A stretch of DNA of 39,918 bases from Smittium culicis. Taxonomy: Eukaryota; Kickxellomycota; Harpellomycetes; Harpellales; Legeriomycetaceae. The notes under the pieces were generated by a model. That model saw only the letters and a list, made by a program, of their open reading frames with translations. It was not told the origin of the DNA and made no database searches. Shown piece by piece: positions 37,651 to 39,918 of the stretch; positions within the stretch are counted from its first letter, which is position 1, and each line of letters starts with the position of its first letter. The position numbers and the translations under genes are program-made. The stretch spans positions 1 to 39,918 of the forward strand of contig LSSN01004393.1 in the NCBI GenBank assembly GCA_001970855.1, in the 5' to 3' direction.

Positions 37651-37659
37651 CCAAGACTT

Positions 37660-38585
37660 TCCACTCCTCCTCCGGAGACCAAAAGGGCGGCCGCTAACAT
37701 TCTAGCTATCCTGATTCCAAAAAATTGGAACTCCTCCTGCCAAGTTTGTTCTGAACATATAGAGAGCTTGAATTTGGCAAGTTTGGTTTTTTGGGTTGAA
37801 TATTATTTCTGCTAGAATTTTCTTTGAAATGGTCTTTATTTAAATAATAGTCTCTTTTGATTGTGCTTCTTATTGGAACAATAGCCTTCTGCATTGTCTT
37901 ATTTGAAGCTACATGATCTGCGAGTTCCTTGGGGTTGAATATTGGTATAGAGCTCGTAGGTAGAATTTTTGAGGCTTTTACGAGGGTTTTTGCGTTCCTG
38001 AATGCGCTTTCGATGCGGAGCTGGGTGAAGTGCGAGGATAAATCTGGCAAAAAAATTTGGATAGCGTTGGCAAAATCTATTTCACTTTTGACTGAAAGTG
38101 AATTTGTTTCACGTTTCAGAATGGTATTTACGTAGTAGTCGATTGGTATAGTAATTCATCAAAACCTATACTGAATATCTAAGAACTTTAAATCATCCCT
38201 TTTTTCCTCGACTGCGAGTTCAAATTCGTTGAGTGACAGAGGTTAATAGACCATTTTTTCGTTTTTTGGACATTATTCAATCAATTTCCTTCTTGCAGCA
38301 CCTGTGAGTGGAAATCTAAAGAAATTTTTTTATACTTGGTATGGAATCAAGAATTTCATGGTAAGCAAACAAATATCTAGGCGGAGCTCTATCAACGATG
38401 TTTATATCACTACTGGCTTCAATATCAGATATATCAATTGAATCAGCAGTAGGAGCAGGAACGGAAGCATAACTAGGAACAGTGAAATAATGTGCTTGTG
38501 ATTCCAAATTTTAAAGCCTAAAGAAAATTTCTTATGCCCTGCTAAGGACAGGTTCTTGAATAATACTTTCTTCATTTTGAGACAT
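37660..38585 (-). pseudogene. DIRS gag-like protein, broken
   Basis: ATG at 38585 starts MSQNEESIIQEPVLSRA, which hits a stop; a shifted frame continues as SQAHYFTVPSYASVPAP to IPSIKKFL and, after another one-base shift, RFPLTGAARRKLIE. A further open block at 38050-37706 (DLSSHFTQLRIESAFRNAKT, then KELADHVASNKTMQKA) matches element A's VTQARIDNL...DKEAFDALIAKK. The C-terminal Asn/Lys/Ser-rich basic stretch is typical of nucleic-acid-binding gag tails. A 20-T run (38622-38641) lies between the right terminal repeat and the start codon. Confidence 0.7.
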
Positions 38586-38659
38586 AGGATAAGAAATGAA
38601 AGGAATAAAGTGTAAGAAAAGTTTTTTTTTTTTTTTTTTTTGGAATAGCAAGGTAGTGT

Positions 38660-38800
38660 ACCTGGCGAAAAGAAAAATGGTAAAGTTTAGGGATGGCACG
38701 TATCTTGGTTTATATAGTTGTAAGAATGCTATTTTGTTTATGCATGTATATATTTTAAAAAGTATTTTAATTGTTAGATTATAAAATTTCATTTTTATAC
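38660..38800 (-). repeat. right inverted terminal repeat of element B
   Basis: Reverse complement of the left repeat at 34591-34725 with about one difference in five. It is the 5' end of the element relative to its genes. Confidence 0.88.
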
Positions 38801-39918
38801 TGCATAATTGTTTTTCGGTTATATTTTCAAGTTTCAAGTTAACAAATAAGCTTCAATTGGCTAATAGTTTGTTTAAAAAACGAATAAAGCACTAATAATA
38901 GCTAAAAATAGTTTTGGAACCGATTTATTTAATAACTAAAAGGTTAAATAAAATAATTAGTAAAAATAAAACTTATGGATCTTATAATTATTTGCTGAAA
39001 AAAACAACTGAATAATTTTCTTCTCGGAAATTCGGTGTCTTTTTCTTCTCTCTTTTTTTTATGACTTTTTATATCTTATTTTTATCTCTGATTTTCCTTT
39101 TTATCATTTCTTTTTGCTTTTTATCCTTTTTCCTTATTAAATATAAATATAAATATAAATATAAAAATTTAAATTCATCTAAACTAATTTTCTTTAGATT
39201 TGTTGAGTAAATATTCTATCATTTTCCATTTGTTTTGGAAGTCACTGTTTGCAGGTAATCTTTTTTTTTTTAATGCTTAAATTTATAAATTTTCCTATTT
39301 GAATTTTTTTAAATTAACAGGTATCCGAAAATATAATTGTATTTTACAAATGGAATACAATTATTTTAAATCATAATCGGATAATTGAAATAATAGCTAT
39401 TTAATATCATATACATTCGCCTTTAGCCATTAATACATTATCACTAATTATTAATTTATCAATTTGTAGCTATGTTGGATAGTTTTGGATTTCAAAAGAA
39501 GTCAACAGTCCTTCAAAATGCTAATAAAAAATTGGTTTGTATTTGTTAGGACGTAAATATAATTGTGATTTTATTCACTGTAACACTTTTCCTTCATTAA
39601 TAATTCAGCATATATAAAAAGAGAAAATAAATATTTAATAACGTTTGCTCTACTAAAAGGCTTGCTGATCTCACTCCTTGGAGATTAAGATATATTCAAT
39701 CAACAAAAGCTCAGTATTTAGCAAATTGAAATATATTTGCTGGCTAGCGCTTTGTAAAAAATTAACACGTTATCAATTATCCCTTTTACGAGAGTTAGAC
39801 TATTTTTGATCCTCTAAATATAGCCAATTATGATAAATTAAAATACTTTAATTCCGAGACCTTAAGTAACATGGATTTATTGTAAAATAACAGCAAATAT
39901 TAGATTTGCCTATAAATC
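38801..39918. other. AT-rich flank, no gene seen
   Basis: No ORF over 60 codons outside the element's terminal repeat and no RNA gene recognised. Contains a short (AAATAT)n run at 39139-39166. Confidence 0.6.
39139..39166. repeat. (AAATAT)n microsatellite
   Basis: Four tandem AAATAT units plus a partial one. Confidence 0.8.

Larger units (their letters stand above)
34591..38800 (-). mobile_element. second DIRS-like retrotransposon (element B), heavily decayed
   Basis: Inverted terminal repeats (about 34591-34725 and 38660-38800) enclose minus-strand remnants in the order gag-like, RT, RNase H, tyrosine recombinase, the same order as element A. Protein similarity to element A is plain but divergent, and the terminal repeats differ in sequence, so the two are different families. 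The DNA is more AT-rich than element A and almost every block is frameshifted, which suggests an older insertion. No internal complementary region like that of element A could be found between the recombinase end and the left repeat. Confidence 0.85.

Noticed and set aside
269..39918. tRNA, rRNA, snRNA genes or CRISPR-like arrays
   Set aside because: No B-box (GGTTCGAATCC-like), rRNA core or spaced-repeat pattern was recognised by eye; a dedicated RNA search would be needed to exclude divergent ones.

Overview
This is AT-rich eukaryotic nuclear DNA, most likely fungal. It holds two spliced protein genes with short introns (about 60-135 bp), two decayed DIRS-type (tyrosine-recombinase) retrotransposons, and long gene-free AT-rich stretches. 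The giant HUWE1/Tom1-type HECT ligase and the EAF7-type NuA4 subunit are fungal/metazoan families. Low GC, short introns, and Ser/Asn-rich low-complexity protein segments suggest an early-diverging fungus; a Kickxellomycotina/Harpellales-like source is only a guess.

Layout. 1-268: (TATAAAA)n satellite. 269-3390: AT-rich, with two weak hypothetical ORFs. 3391-7684: DIRS element A, coding on the minus strand, with inverted terminal repeats and an internal complementary region; gag, RT/RNase H and tyrosine recombinase are all recognisable but broken by stops and frameshifts. 8211-9181 (+): four-exon EAF7-like gene. 10345-25395 (-): seven-exon HUWE1/Tom1-like E3 ubiquitin ligase of about 4850 residues, whose last exon is 13 kb; it converges on EAF7. 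25396-34285: almost 9 kb with no convincing gene. 34286-34606: eight copies of a 39-bp tandem repeat that runs into the end of a second, more eroded DIRS-like element B (about 34591-38800, minus strand). 38801-39918: AT-rich, no gene seen.

The two host genes are not known to form one pathway: EAF7 acts in histone acetylation and transcription, and Tom1/HUWE1 in protein quality control, histone turnover and ubiquitin signalling. Their convergent placement is simply adjacency. The retroelements carry the usual DIRS set (capsid-like protein, RT/RNase H, tyrosine recombinase instead of a DDE integrase). No wholly new system could be demonstrated. The most interesting items are the complete terminal architecture of element A, the tandem array fused to the terminus of element B, and the very large, front-loaded-intron HUWE1 gene.
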